A DNA stretch of 64,000 nucleotides from contig JADANN010000162.1 in the NCBI GenBank assembly GCA_018806985.1, forward strand, positions 1,075,501 through 1,139,500. The letters are read 5' to 3'. The notes beneath the pieces were generated by a model. It was given only the letters and a program-made list of their open reading frames with translations. It was not told the DNA's origin and ran no database searches. The stretch comes from Angiostrongylus vasorum (Eukaryota > Nematoda > Chromadorea > Rhabditida > Metastrongylidae). The position numbers and the translations under genes are program-made. Numbering within the stretch: position 1 is the stretch's first letter; every line of letters starts with the position of its first letter. Below, piece after piece: positions 11,416 to 22,104 of this stretch.

Positions 11416-11456
11416 CAGGCCCTGAGGAAGGCGAAATCCGCCGAAACGTCAGCTTG
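11416..11456 (+). ncRNA. Hammerhead-ribozyme-like core in PLE tail
   Basis: In order: CAGGCC, CTGAGGA, an extra A, GGCG, loop AAATC, CGCC, GAAAC, GTC, AGCTTG. GGCG/CGCC forms helix II and CAGGCC/AGCTTG forms helix I with one mismatch. Between GAAAC and GTC there is no loop, so helix III could form only between two molecules through ACGT. PLEs are known to carry hammerhead motifs; cleavage by this copy is not shown. Confidence 0.6.
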
Positions 11457-11635
11457 TTCGTGAATAAAGAATAAAAATAACACCTCGTGTTTGCTCAACA
11501 AGAATGCGAAGAATGGTGCGCAGTGTTTGCTTTTTCCCACCGAAGTATTATCGAGCCACTTATATGTCACTCCCATTTTTTTCGAACATCTAAAAATTCA
11601 CTGATTCATTAGAAAATGTAGCTGTATTAAACTAG

Positions 11636-11838
11636 ATCTAGCTGAGAGACAGGCGAAATAATGGACCCGCGTGGTGTGGTGGTGAAGGCGTTAGTCCTCG
11701 GAAAGGGTTACAGCGCGTTCGTTCCCTTCCGCACACACCTACGGTCTAAAGTTTTGCAAATATCTCATCATCATTGTATTTGTTTCACAAATAATACCCT
11801 GTCGTGAAAAATTGCAATAGGCAATAAATAAAGAATTT
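11636..11838 (+). repeat. SINE2, canonical monomer
   Basis: From tagctgagagacaggcgaaa through a tRNA-like head (A-box-like tggtgtggtggtgaa; B-box-like gcgttcgttccc) and body (aagttttgcaaatatctca) to the tail ggcaataaataaag. It is the only copy seen as a simple monomer and it defines the 5' and 3' ends of the family. Confidence 0.7.
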
Positions 11839-11859
11839 CGCGTTATAACTCTATTGTTA

Positions 11860-12475
11860 TGTACTGTTCACCGACATTCATTCTGCAATCTACGTCACCT
11901 ATGTTGACAATCCACTTCGAGTGACGTACTCTGTCAAGTTTTTCCCAGCGAGAGTTCGGCGAAAAACGGTTTCGCACAAGGACGATATAGTAGATTGGTA
12001 TTTTGGGCACTGAAAACGATCGAGTCTGAAACCGGTCTTTATGCAGTGGCTGAGTGAGCGCTGGTGGCCTTCATCGTCGACTCCATCACTGCGATCCTTG
12101 CTCTCTCCCTTGCACGTGTATTCAGAGACATTGTCGTCTTTCGTTTTGAGGAAAAATGTGGACAGATTGCGACCAAGTATAACCAGCTCTCATACCGAAA
12201 CTTTTTCGAATGTTCTCGTCGCTCATATTCACAAAAAACTCTAGGGATGGCGATTTTTGATACTGGTTTTACGCAGAAGTGGGCTTCTAGAAGGGAAATA
12301 TCGACCCCCTCTCTCAGCCCAAGACGCTTTCCTGTAGGTTCAATTTTCTGCTGTATATTGCATTGCAACACCTATAAACAATCCCTCGCGACAACAAGAT
12401 AGTAAGCCTTGGGGTTTTTCATACATTTCTTTTAATTTGTTTTTCATTTTTTTGAAGTACCCGCCTTCACACGTT
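11860..12475. other. No gene recognised; overlapping frames on both strands
   Basis: Open frames of 110 codons (12039-12371, minus) and 112 codons (12064-12402, plus) overlap. Neither has a motif, so at most one could be real. Nothing supports either beyond length. Confidence 0.35.
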
Positions 12476-12479
12476 CGCT

Positions 12480-12830
12480 GTGAATCCCGGTATTTCTTGC
12501 ATTCGATTCGTTTCCCGCGCATCCATTGTGCAGAGGGCTCTCTACTCTCTGCGAGTGGGTTCAGCTGCTGCTTGAGGACTTTCGTCGTCATCAAGAATAT
12601 CGTTGTATATTAATGGACCAGATTCTCCCTGGAATTCTAATATAGTCACGTTTGAGCGTCCCCACTAATACTGGAGGGACTGAAGTGTTCGCAGACAAAT
12701 CTGGTATCAACTTCCCAACCGTGGTGTGATGGGAGGCTCGGTTGGCGAGGGCGGTTTCGAACTAGGGCCTTGTCCGTACTGAATAGCACTACTACAACTA
12801 TCTCACTAGCGCACACGTATATTATTTCTG
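12480..12830 (-). repeat. SINE3 (tRNA-headed), degenerate copy
   Basis: On the minus strand a tRNA-like head (ctagtgagatagttgtagta ... gttcgaaac) is followed by a body shared with 19985-20318, ending near cgaatcgaatgcaagaaat. The B-box-like gttcgaaac is preserved and the A-box is weakened. Confidence 0.6.
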
Positions 12831-13264
12831 TTATTGTTTTTTGTAGTCGTTACAGCATATTGAAAAATGTCAGACATTCGAAACGATTTCGTCTTGCCAT
12901 GTGCTGTATTCAATTGCAAATCTGTTCCATTTATTCCACTGATGCTTAGATTTGTCATATTCGTTTGATGGATTCTCTTACTACAACAAAAGCGCAACTA
13001 TTGTGATTTTCGTCATGAGTAAATAGATTTTGGGCTATTCCTGGAGATTATCGAGTTACTATATCAAATAAGATTGGCATCTTGAACGTGCTCCCTTTCA
13101 TGATCTGAAGAGGGCTGGTTTCACCGAGGCATTCAATCATTGTGAACAAACCGTTGTGTTGAGTTGTACTTCATATCTGCTGATCATGAACAGTTCTTAA
13201 TTTATGTAGGTTGTTAATCAACGCTGAGATTAATCCAAAGTTGATCTTGCGGTCAACTATTTTT

Positions 13265-13600
13265 TTACATACAAAACTACGTACCGCTGGTGTCTGCGGT
13301 GGGGACCGAACACGAAACTACCCTTCCCAGGAGCTAACACATTAACCACCGCTCTATGCCTGTTTTTTAGTTTCGCTTTTCTCGCAGCCGTGTTATTGAC
13401 CAATGAGCACTATCAGCAATCACTCATCATCGGGATTGAGCTGGGGAACACAAATCAGCATTGAACGCAGTTAAGCTGTTGCAGACACCAGCGGTCGGTC
13501 CGTAGTTTCGCAAATATCTCAGCATCATTATGCTTATATTTCACATTGTACCCTGCCATTGAAAAAAAGTAGGCAGTAAATAAAGACTGACGATGTATCT
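13265..13600. repeat. SINE2 inverted dimer (foldback)
   Basis: The left arm is a reverse SINE2 (ccgctggtgtctgcggtggg, gaccgaacac) and the right arm a forward one (gcagacaccagcggtcggtc ... gtaggcagtaaataaag). The centre (tatcagcaatcactcatcat, cgggattgagctgggg) also occurs in the dimers at 25417, 32636 and 53664. The transcript would fold into a long hairpin. Confidence 0.7.
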
Positions 13601-13609
13601 TTACTCTTT

Positions 13610-14735
13610 TTTTGTGCTTTTGTGTGCTTCTATCTGAACTGAGAACCTACCGATACACCCAATTTTCTCGGTTATATCAACCTCATCAGTTTATCTCCGA
13701 CTTACAATAACTGCTGTTCGTTACTGTATTGTTGATAAAAGCATAAATAGCGCATGCGGCGAAACTAAAGTAGGAATTCACATTGACGTTTATAGCAGAT
13801 TATTAGGCTCTTGGTGCTATTTGGAAGGCTATGATTGCAATGTGTTCCTTGGACGGAAGGTTTCCTATCAGTCTCTCTTTTCGGTTTGCTCGACGGATTA
13901 TCTACACAGGGTGACATCATTTGTCATCATGTATTTCTTCGTATTTCGTCATGTTCCTCTGTATTTATTTGATGAAATTTTTTAAAATGTATGCAAAGCA
14001 AGTGGAAGGAAAGCTTCCATAGCTTGCGATGGACTTGTGGTCATTGTGGAGAATTTCTAACTGGCATGTTGATTCTATGGTTTGCTTGCACATGTCTGGT
14101 GCTAACATTCAGTGAAAGGTTACGAAATTCAACAGATCGAATTCATTTCTATGGAGACATGACCAGTCATATTGCAGTTATCTGTTAAGAAATCATTCAG
14201 GGCAAAGTTCTTGGGCAACGATCATTTTATGGATTAATCCCGGAAAAAACCGAAATGAACAAAAAATTGTCAACGTTACTGAATCATTCTCCCACCTCTT
14301 TTAAATCAACCACTCGAAGCAACGAAAGTTGAGACAATTGTTGTGGTTGGAGCGTGAGAGTCGGAGTGCATATTAGGCTTGGAGGTGGGAGGTGAGTTTC
14401 TATCGGACCGGTAAAATGCCACCTCATTCTGATGCCCAACATGTCCACGAAGCGGTGCTGCATTACTGGCCATTTTTGCCGCTGACTTTCATCTATACCT
14501 TTCTTTAGTCGACTTTACTTAAACACAGTATTTTTTTCAGAACAGTGATAGTTGTAGATCGAGATTCGAATTCCCCGAAGGCAATCTCGCTGTAGATCGA
14601 TTTTCTCGTATTTTGACTGCATTTGTTTCAACATCTGATTGCTTTTCTGCGGTATAAGAGCCGCATTCTTCAAACATGCTCTGCTCTGTGGTTTTTGCCG
14701 TAGTTATGTGGAGAATGTGTAGCACATGAAGGTAA
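13610..14735. other. No gene recognised
   Basis: AT-rich with a few short frames (65 codons at 13991, 83 codons at 14537 minus). No motif and no repeat match noticed. Confidence 0.4.
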
Positions 14736-14739
14736 GATG

Positions 14740-14935
14740 CAATACACACTCGCGGTTGCTGATCTGATTTCGCACCCGTCCTCACCAAGCCCTACCTACT
14801 TTCGCGATCCGGAAGTTGTCACCAGAACTGTTGACCACGACAGCTCATGGCATAGTTTCCTTATGCATTCAATAATCTCTTGCTATGCTTAATGAAGTCG
14901 AATTCATAGCGCTTCCTTGAGGGATATATCAGGGT
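14740..14935 (+). repeat. SINE1, degenerate copy
   Basis: Aligns with SINE1 over tcaccaagccctacctac, atccggaagttg, and the 3' end aatgaagtcgaattcatagc. The head is too mutated to recognise an A-box. Confidence 0.6.
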
Positions 14936-15184
14936 GGAGTGTTTTTTTTTGCGTTTTATTCAATAGTTAACAGAATGGTGCTGATATCCATAACAGTAGT
15001 AACTATTAAGACCGACTTTCGATTAACCTTTAGAAATATTTAAGAAACAGCACAAAAAATCCTTGAAGAATTCTGGATATTTTCTAACGATAAACAATGA
15101 GCAATATTGCCTTGTAATCACACATGACCATGCCCTTACCTTAGGGCTAATTAGGCCAGCTGTGCCAGGCGCATTCTCTACCCA

Positions 15185-15400
15185 TGTAAGACTATGGTTT
15201 TATCAATAAATAGAGGTGTTATACAGGACAAAATGATGAGCGTTTAAATGAGGCTGCTTTTAATACGACTGAAAATTAGATGTTGTGTTGTTCTGCTGTG
15301 GTCATGAAAGTGGTTGGCTTAGTGGATTGACATAGCAGTTTTCCCTTTCCTCACCCTGAAGAAAATGAAATCGCTGGGACATTAGCCACTTTTGAAGGAA
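15185..15400 (+). mobile_element. Penelope-like tail fragment (old)
   Basis: The segment gtggattgacatagcagt, tttccctttcctcaccctga, agaaaatgaaatcgctggg follows the order of the PLE tail (about 15350-15385) with many substitutions. tcaataaatagaggtgttat at about 15204 resembles the terminal part of another tail. Confidence 0.45.
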
Positions 15401-15494
15401 GAAAAAGAATTACGGTGGTGAAGTAATGGTTGCAATACGAGCCACATTTAGCTCGCGTTTTAACTGCTAATACGTTTTATCTAGTTAAATACTT

Positions 15495-15640
15495 CAGTAG
15501 CCAGTCGGTCTCCGGATTTTACGTGTGGGTTCGGCTGTCCTTTGACAGCTTTGTCTTTTTTGGTGAAGGTCGTTAGATGCTGGCGAGTTGATTCTCCCTG
15601 AAATCCAAGAATTGCTTTGCTGAAGCGTTGCTATGTCTTT
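15495..15640 (-). repeat. SINE3 fragment
   Basis: Shares ggtctccggattttacgtg and ggttcggctg with the SINE3 3' part at 19985-20100. The head is missing. Confidence 0.45.
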
Positions 15641-15649
15641 CTATTCGTT

Positions 15650-16915
15650 TCTGTTTTTATTTTTTTGTTAATTATTGACATTGGGAAAGGTTGAAGAGCG
15701 CGCAATCTCATCAATATACTGGGCATAAAATAGTGTGTTGCTTGGCTACCCGCTATCGAATCTCATTAGATACTAGAAATTGTTCGACGTCTTTTCTGAG
15801 TTAGCAGGTAACTAATAAGCACATGCAAGGTGATTGAATCGTAACTCTTCAGTTTACAACGTCATAATTTATTCCTTAGCTTACAAGATCTTCCTCAATT
15901 TCTTGCAAGAAATTGGTATGAAAAAGAAAGCGTGTAGCATGAAGTTTTATCAAGCAAATCGATCAACGCTCGTGTGATTCCAAATTGTCTTTCGATAGTT
16001 GTTGTTATCATTGAACTCATGAGGTATTAGTAGTAAAGCACTTTGGAAGCACGGTCTTTAATTTTTTTGGTGTGATGGATACCAAACAAACCCACGGTGA
16101 AGGTAATTACGGGTTCAAAGTTCAATTAAGTTCCGACTTTTGCCCACATTTCAGCGTCCTTGCAGCTTGAAAGCGTTCCACTTTTCTTCTTGAGGCTTTG
16201 CCGATGTTTTCAAGACCACATTATTCCAGCATGAAGCGTCTTTCGTTAAATTTCGATTTCTTCTTTCTATACTGTGCCAATTCGGTTAGAGCTGCAGTAC
16301 CTGGAAAATTGGATGCATGATTTTTGAGCTGCTTACAACAGCCTTACACAGTTTTATAGAAGGGACTTCTCATTGTGGACTACTTTCTTCAGCTGGTTGT
16401 AGAACGCGTCCAGTTCGTTCCCATCAGTTTTACAAGTTGGTGACTAATGATGATGCTGACTTTCTTCTGACGTGCAAGTTGAAGACGAAGAATGGCCGAG
16501 AACGGTGGAAGGATTTCGTATGAGGTATGGGGGAATCGATAGTTGTAAGAGGAAGACAACGCCTCCGACATTTCGTAACGGAAATTTCCCTCCACGAATG
16601 ACGAGGGTACTGTTATCTAATTGACTAATATCTATCCTTCCGGTTTTCCGGTTTTCGTCTCTAATAGGGCGATCATATGGAGTTTGATGCGATGTGTGGC
16701 CTCGAAAAGAGTGCAAAGTTCGCCGTCCAAAGAGACTGTCTTGGTGTTAGAGGTGCAGGGCAAGAAGCAATCTCCATAACACGTCATGGGCGTGCTCGCT
16801 TTGTCCGTTTCCAATGACGTCAGGTTCAACCCACGATTGGTTGCCTTTCATCCATTGTCTGATCATCCGACGTCGTAGACGGGAACAAACAGCATATGGG
16901 GGCAATGAGACTCGT
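15650..16915. other. No gene recognised
   Basis: Frames of 60-90 codons on both strands around 16317-16829 overlap and lack motifs. No shared repeat was noticed. Confidence 0.4.
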
Positions 16916-16924
16916 TTTTCTCGT

Positions 16925-17225
16925 TGGGCTAATGTGGTTCTCTGGAGTCCCGCGGTCAGTCAGGGCCAAGCCTTTCTCAGATCATCATCACATCGGGCAG
17001 AGACCAACCTTTTTGGATCAGAGAGAGATTTGCAACCTTGCGACTATTTTATTAGAAGGACGGTGATGATTCCTAATGTTAGTTTACTCTTAACGGGGTT
17101 TCCGGATGGGGACGTCGGAATTTTTCTCAGCTTCAGAGACGGGCATAAACATTCCGCTGTACATCGCATTCCTTTAGCCAGGTATAGCTTCTGGCCACAA
17201 TGAGACGGTAAACCTTTAGGAGGGC
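16925..17225 (-). repeat. Repeat R, partial copy
   Basis: Reverse complement of R: agagagatttgcaaccttgc, gactattttattagaagg, tccggatggggacg, and the 5' end tggccacaatgagacggtaa. The 3' tandem tail is not recognisable. It lies directly upstream of the GST gene. Confidence 0.65.
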
Positions 17226-17419
17226 AGTTGCAGTGAGCATTAAAAATTCATTTGCAGAAAGAGGTACTTTCTATTATTTTAGTACCACGATGTGAACAAT
17301 GCCTTGGTTTTTGTGGTAATACTCTTGTCGTTTTCGTACTTCGCCATGTTCAGCTTTTGCCACTATTCTGTAATTGCGCACATTATTTTTCATTGTTTTC
17401 ATTCTGAGTGTTTCCATCG

Positions 17420-17430
17420 TTCATTTGCAG
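17420..17430 (+). promoter_or_regulatory. Probable trans-splice acceptor before the GST start
   Basis: tcatttgcag ends 15 nt before the GST ATG and follows a pyrimidine-rich, T-rich stretch. Nematode mRNAs commonly receive a spliced leader at such a site. The alternative is a cis acceptor from an untranslated exon upstream. Confidence 0.5.
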
Positions 17431-17445
17431 GGCGTCAAAACGAAA

Positions 17446-20400
17446 ATGGTCCACTACAAACTTACATACTTAAATGGCCGCGGATTGGCCGAATGTGCTC
17501 GACAGGTGGACTTAGACTGTTTCTGCATTGGTTGTATCAGTTGTAACCCTATAGAGTGTCGCGGACAGACATCAAAGTTCTTTAATCGTCTTAATGCCTT
17601 CCACAAAAGCGACCAGCACCGTATCCATTTGTTTTTTCTTCCTTACTGAGACGTACCCACAGGTAGCTCGCCCTAGATTAATATGTAGTGTTGAGTTCAG
17701 CCTCGGGTGGCTGTCATGTACCCCCCAAGGTAAATGTTATGGTTATTTTTTTGGAGATGATCCTGAAGTGCCATCTATATATTTATCAGTCGCTTGATTG
17801 CAGGCTTTCGGCCGAATCCGTATGAAGGGTACTATTACATTAACATACCCATTAAGTCGTGCATGAATTTAATCACGTGCACATAGGAAGGTGTAATTAA
17901 CTCCGTCCAGTAGAAGCAGTGAGAAATTCATCTTTCGCCCACCTTCCTAGTCCACCGGCGTCTTGTCGGCAAGCATATGGGCTTGCGCAAACTGCCACTT
18001 GTGGGAAATCCGTATTTTCTACCGATTTTGGGTAAATAATCGATCGGTTCGTTAAGCTTAATTGATTACCTTCGCATGTGAACTACGTTAACAGTCAGTA
18101 GTTGTCTTCGCACCTGCATTGCCGCTTGCGCTTAATTAGGGCGTGGTGTTACTTGATGACATATTCCACTTAGTTTACCTTCAAACAACACTACCTTGGG
18201 TGATGCTCTAATGATGGGTTTTTTGCCTCCTTCAATGTGACTTCTGCTCTTAATTGTCACACCATTCCAGCTGTTTGCACTGGCTAACCAACAATACGAG
18301 GATGTTCGTATAAGCAGGGAACAGTTATCTTCAATAAAAGAGAGTTAGTTGCATTCCGAGTATTCTTTATATTCTTGAGGATTCGAAGAAAATTATCGAG
18401 GTCTTGTTGGTTTTAGGTTTGCCTTTTGGGCAGGTACCAGTGCTAGAGGTGGATGGTGAGCAATTGGCGGAATCGCAGGCCATCAATCGCTACCTGGCGA
18501 GAACTTTTGGTAGGGATTTTCCGCGAATTATCCATCGATTGGCTGTTGATCGATCTTCAAAACTTCTTTGCTTGCAATTCAACCCATTTCTTTGAACAGC
18601 TGTCGGTTTTCTTCTCTCAAAATCTAAGGGCGAGACATATTTTTTCATCGTCCGGTTCATCCAGCAGTCATTAATGCCATCATAAAAAGGGCGTTTATTA
18701 GAAAATGGTTATGGTTATAAAATAGAAGGCGCTTCGAAAGTTATACGATTTTATGGCTAGAAACTTGATAATGCACAAACTATCCCTGAAGCGGAGCAGG
18801 AGGAAGCGGGCCTTGCAGTACGCTCAAGAGGATTAGAGATGAGTAGGAGGAGCACTGCGCACTATAACCACTTGTTAGAATCCTCGGAAGTCACTACACT
18901 GTGCAAGCATAAGGAAAGAGCTGTCAGTGATATCGAGAACGCCATCGAGCCAATGTGGAGCTGCGAGTACACCATGTCCAGCAGGAGGCAGAGAGAGGGA
19001 GAGAGAAGTAGGGAGAAAGAAACGGGGAGAATCTGTGAGTACGACCAACATCAACAGTCCAAGTTCAGAGACTGCGTCTTCCACCACAAAGTGGACGAGG
19101 AGAAGCACATAGGCTGGACACGTCATGAATTTGAATAAGGAACCGGTGCGCAAAATCCATCCGTGATTGTCTTCCACAGGACGTGATCGCACATGAATGT
19201 CGCGGAGCTGTTAGTAGGACTACTGTTCGAAAATTGAATAAAAAATATGGTTCTTTCCATGTCCTTGGAGCAAGGGAGAAACACTAATGAATTGACATAC
19301 AACATGGATATGCAAGTTCTGCTGAGATCTGTTCGAATGATGAACGAGAGACAAGGTAACGCTGACGGTAGCAAACCAAATAAAGGGACTTCTGTATGTT
19401 TCTATTTCTCATCATCGTTAAGAACGCTTTTTAGGATTTGCTGGAAAAAGTGCCATTGAGGAGGCGATTATCAACTCGCTGGCCGATCAGTACGCTGAAT
19501 ATAGAGCTCATCTTTTACCATACTTCCTTGCCCTTCTTGGTTTTGTACCAGGCGATCTCGTAAGTTCCCTAGTGTGGTTTTGCTAGCAACATAAGTGCGA
19601 TGAACTCACGGAAAAAAAGCTATCATTATTCAGGATAAGCTGAAGAAAGAAACAGTGCCGGCTCGGAACAAATTTCTCGGATTTCTTACGAAATTTCTGA
19701 AGAAAAAATTCTGATAGTGGTAGGTTGATCACGAGATTTTTTAACGAACTTAAACTACACTGACAGAATACCTGAGGATAAGATGTCAGAACTATTAGCG
19801 AAGTCCTTAATTGTGTAGTTAGGTTTTATTCTGAAGGACTCCAAAAGAGTGGAGCATTTTCTGCACAAAAACGATAGCGTGTTCTTTTGCTCTATCCCAT
19901 TTGATGTGCTTGGTTTCCAGTAAGAGTCGTCAACACTATCTTTTGTTCAAACATGACCCATCTTCGCAACTATATTGGGGTTCCAGAACTCGTATTGCAT
20001 TCGTTTCCTTTCGCCCTTCATCCGCGGTCTCCGGATTTTTTCATGTCGGTTCAGCTACTACTTGAGGATTCTGCTTTTTTTTGAAAATATTGTTGAATTT
20101 TGGCTCATTCGATTCCTACTATTCGAGTGTTGACCCGTGGATACCCATGCTAGGCTGTTTATGGTTTTTTGGGCCAGGAGTAGCGTCCCAGAATCCAGCG
20201 GCAATTCCCTGTCACAGTGAGATGGGAAACTAAGTTGGCTTATTGCGAGGTCGAACCAGGGTGCATTGCAGGGGGACCTCTAACCACTGCGCTATCCGTG
20301 CCACTAAAGTTATTTTGATGGGAAAAGTGTTTAGCCGCCCGCGTAAGGCTTGTCAAAGAACTTCTAGACTTTCCGTGTATTTTAAGGCAACGTCATTAAC

Positions 20401-20987
20401 CGTGAAGAGGAATGATTTTTGAAAACGCGTTCCTATCGATCTTTTCTAAACCGATAGATCTGTTTCCTTTGAGCGGTAAACATCCAATGTATAGTTCACA
20501 TCTCGTTGAGAAAACAATCAGTCGTTACAGGATTCCTCGTTGGTAACTCATTGACCTGGATAGATGTGTTGCTCGCAGAGCATATTTCCGATATCAACAC
20601 GAGAGTGCCCGACTATCTCGATGGCTTCCCAGAGGCAAGTGGCAGTTTCAACATTGCTAGATGTAGTTTTCGACATTATTAAAATTCGTAAATTGATGCA
20701 TAAAAAGTTTTTTCCCTTTGTAACAGTTTGTTTCATAAAGGGTCATCTAAAATTTTCCGGCAATAGCCATCAAGGTGTCTTAAAGATGAGCCTTGTGGTT
20801 CATACAGCGACCGTATTTTCTCACCTTCTTTAGACGAGAAATATCTGGTATTATCGAAGACGTTTAGTGAACAGTGAGAGCATTTGGTTGAAATTCTTGA
20901 TTTTAGGTCAAGGCCCACATGGAGAAAGTCCGTTCGAATCCGAAGCTGAAGAAATGGATCGATAGCCGACCACAGTCGGCTTTCTAA
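17446..20987 (+). CDS. Glutathione S-transferase, seven exons, +1 frameshift in exon 5
   Basis: Exons 17446-17505, 18271-18343, 18417-18509, 19435-19559, 19634-19719, 20531-20634 and 20907-20987. Read in order they give the whole fold of a nematode (sigma-like) GST of about 206 residues: the N-terminal [13 protein letters not shown] with the catalytic Tyr; [14 protein letters not shown]; the glutathione-binding [12 protein letters not shown] with [52 protein letters not shown]; and a final [14 protein letters not shown]. GSTs conjugate glutathione to electrophiles in the cytosol, and nematode sigma types also act as prostaglandin synthases or haem binders. Intron phases agree throughout except at exon 5, which has 86 nt where 85 are needed: a run of six A at about 19703 gives a premature TGA. 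This is either a real frameshift or a homopolymer error. Intron 6 uses a GC donor. Introns 3 and 5 contain transposon fragments. Confidence 0.85.
18785..19230 (+). mobile_element. RTE C-terminal fragment in GST intron 3
   Basis: Scrambled frames retain the order of the RTE reverse-transcriptase C-terminus: a basic [13 protein letters not shown] stretch near 18795, a remnant of the YASETW region, [10 protein letters not shown] (compare VIERAVERAI at 37970), and near 19120 a remnant of GHVMRMN. Old and non-functional. Confidence 0.5.
19985..20318 (-). repeat. SINE3, best copy, in GST intron 5
   Basis: On the minus strand the head reads ggatagcgcagtggttagag, and about 30 nt later ctggttcgacc, a near-consensus A-box and B-box of a tRNA gene. 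The body (ccactgtgacagggaattgc-like region, then cccacgggtcaacactcga) runs to about 19985. The tRNA parent cannot be named because the anticodon arm does not fold cleanly. Confidence 0.7.
20635..20640 (+). promoter_or_regulatory. Non-canonical GC splice donor of GST intron 6
   Basis: Exon 6 ends CCAGAG, followed by GCAAGT. No GT donor keeps the frame, and exon 7 begins after ttttag at 20906 in the right phase. GC-AG introns are a known minor class in nematodes. Confidence 0.7.
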
Positions 20988-20999
20988 TCGATTCCAATT

Positions 21000-21305
21000 A
21001 AAAATATCAAGGAATAGCGAGTGAGAACGTTGTTTTTTTGTCGTTGCTACTTTTTGTCTGTTCAATGAAAGTGTTGGTTTACAGTTTAAAGTCTTTCTTT
21101 AACTTTGAATTGTTCTCGCATCTCATTCCATGATAGGATGTTCATTCTGGTCATTGACGAGAACAAATTCATAACAACGAAATGAAAAGAGAAGATAAGC
21201 AAAAAATGCATACGGTGTATGGCAATCTTTTATTGCAAAAGTGTTGAGAGGAACTTCTTGTCTCACGACCGACTTCCTATTAACTGCGACACTGATCAAA
21301 TAATA
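21000..21305. other. No gene recognised (GST 3' flank)
   Basis: Downstream of the GST stop, AT-rich, no clear coding signal. No obvious AATAAA within 100 nt of the stop. Confidence 0.4.
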
Positions 21306-21309
21306 CTCG

Positions 21310-21420
21310 ATATTCTCCTTGAGCAAACACGATATATTGCTTTAATGTTCATTCCAGTAAAGCTGACGTTTCGGCAGTATGGTCCTCTTCAGAGCCTGAA
21401 GGGTATACTGAGATCCTTCT
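21310..21420 (-). mobile_element. Penelope-like 3' tail with hammerhead-like core
   Basis: Minus strand: caggct, ctgaaga, a 13-nt helix II region, gaaac, gtc, agctt (core 21398-21358). AGGCT pairs with AGCTT through the G-T wobble. Upstream, gagcaaacacgatatattgc matches the terminal PLE sequence. No coding part remains. Confidence 0.6.
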
Positions 21421-21429
21421 TATCTCGAT

Positions 21430-22100
21430 ATATTATTTAACTCAATGTAACTCTAAGTTAAAGTAGAGGAAGTATGAAAGCGATGACATTATCACCTCCC
21501 ATGTAGGAATGTGATGTTGACGGAATACTAGAAAAAAAAATCGGAAGCGTTAGTATCGCCTTTCCGATGTAGAGACGATGGTATTTTGAATCGAACAAAG
21601 AGTATTGCCCAAGTTTAAGAGAATGTTTTAGGAGGAAGTGTTAAGTTTTGAGTAACGAGACATTTGTGGAATAGGTTGTTGGAGTTGTGTGCCCCATAAC
21701 AAAGATGTTCTGATGATGTTATTATAAATAGGAATAGAGTGTTCAGAAAGTGAGCTGAGTGGTCGTGATATCCTTGTTTAGGCAAAAGATGAACGTTAAA
21801 TACGTTACAGACCAGGAACAGTAGAAGATATTGAATTTTGGCAAGTGGGATAACTTGAGTGAAGTTTGTTACCAGTCCAGGTGCGATATAGTTACGGTTT
21901 ATCGTCAATAAGAACGTATAGATTGAAGAACCTTCCTTCGTTTTCAAAAAATATTGTTTCTTCTGAAAATGCTTACGGGCGAATAGTCTTAAGATCTACA
22001 CAAACGAGTAGGAACTGAAGACGTCTGTATGAAAAAACGCAACCACATTCTCGGATTGATTAAGTTGGTTGTGGGATGCATATACTGGGACCTGTTGGTT
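21430..22100. other. No gene recognised
   Basis: A 110-codon minus-strand frame (21615-21947) has hydrophobic stretches but no motif and no splice partners. I cannot assign it. Confidence 0.35.
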
Positions 22101-22104
22101 GCGA

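Larger units (their letters stand above)
10505..11500 (+). mobile_element. Penelope-like element, 5'-truncated, endonuclease end
   Basis: Carries the end of the PLE polyprotein (linker and GIY-YIG-type endonuclease) followed by the characteristic 3' tail with the hammerhead-like core and the terminal aacacctcgtgtttgctcaa. The reverse transcriptase is missing. The 5' junction lies just after a SINE2 copy and an AT-rich spacer. Confidence 0.8.

Noticed and set aside
12039..12402. Two overlapping 110-112-codon genes on opposite strands
   Set aside because: No motif, splice context or composition support; overlapping antisense frames of this size are expected in a GC-richer patch.
16814..17203. 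129-codon protein-coding gene
   Set aside because: The frame runs through a copy of repeat R (16925-17225), so its length is accidental.
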